Assembly (NCBI RefSeq): GCF_000980875.1
Contig: NZ_LAYO01000080.1
Location: 1 to 41,531 of the forward strand
Reading direction: 5' to 3'
DNA from: Leucobacter sp. Ag1
Lineage (GTDB): Bacteria; Actinomycetota; Actinomycetes; Actinomycetales; Microbacteriaceae
Length of the DNA stretch: 41,531 bases
Below the pieces are notes generated by a model. The model searched no databases, was not told the origin of the DNA, and was given only the letters and a program-made list of their open reading frames with translations. Numbering within the stretch: position 1 is the stretch's first letter; each line of letters begins with the position of its first letter. Shown one piece after another: positions 41,500 through 41,531 of this stretch. Made by a program: the position numbers and the translations under genes.

Positions 41500-41531
41500 A
41501 CGCGCTCCGCGCGGTCGCGGTGCTCAGCCGC

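Noticed and set aside
41453..41531. A coding region at the right edge.
   Set aside because: The 79 bases show no motif, ribosome site or convincing frame; only a palindrome is visible.

Overview
The window is high-GC DNA with densely packed, often overlapping genes, frequent GTG starts and conserved gene neighbourhoods (tlyA-nadK-recN-pyrG-NUDIX-xerD and parA-scpA-scpB-rluB) typical of Actinobacteria. Gene content and order suggest a member of Microbacteriaceae; a Leucobacter-like organism is a guess that cannot be proven from this sequence alone. There are 37 protein-coding genes that I can support. I see no tRNA, rRNA, CRISPR array, transposase, phage gene or replication origin.

Layout. 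(1) Bases 1-3319: a probable amidohydrolase remnant at the left edge, a large Arg/Asp/Gly-repeat protein, and a HAD phosphatase coupled to it. (2) 3434-5493: a manganese module, mntH and its DtxR-family regulator mntR, with a 22-bp palindromic operator lying on the mntH -35 box. (3) 5536-14039: a conserved housekeeping block on the + strand (small protein, tlyA, nadK, recN, AI-2E-type membrane protein, pyrG, NUDIX hydrolase, xerD), ended by a 93-bp tandem repeat that copies the 3' end of xerD. (4) 14249-24180: an accessory block between xerD and parA. It holds a lipoprotein/response regulator/histidine kinase operon facing a divergently transcribed LAxTG cell-wall-anchored surface protein, an AraC regulator, and a LysR-controlled aromatic-acid cluster (MHS-type transporter, FAD monooxygenase, NAD(P)-binding oxidoreductase). 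(5) 24215-27556: chromosome segregation and condensation genes parA, scpA, scpB plus the pseudouridine synthase rluB, all tightly coupled. (6) 27572-41452: a second accessory block that looks like one catabolic regulon. It holds an isopropylmalate-dehydrogenase-family enzyme, two GNAT genes, an aldehyde dehydrogenase/SDR operon, and a converging six-gene operon (solute-binding protein, two permeases, fused two-domain ATPase, amidase, flavodoxin-fold quinone reductase). A FadR-type GntR regulator closes it.

How it fits together. Three copies of one operator-like sequence (GAACCA, 7 bases, TGGTNNGNCCACT) sit at the promoters of the dehydrogenase, the aldehyde dehydrogenase operon and the transporter operon/gntR pair. 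This is strong internal evidence that the GntR protein controls uptake, amide hydrolysis and oxidation of one unidentified substrate. The other notable candidate system is the lipoprotein-two-component-surface protein locus, whose divergent intergenic region has direct repeats 11 bp apart, as expected for an OmpR-family regulator. Several genes (mntR, the tlyA leader gene, the AI-2E gene, the AraC gene) have a -10-like hexamer only 6-7 bases before the start codon and no ribosome binding site, which suggests leaderless mRNAs.
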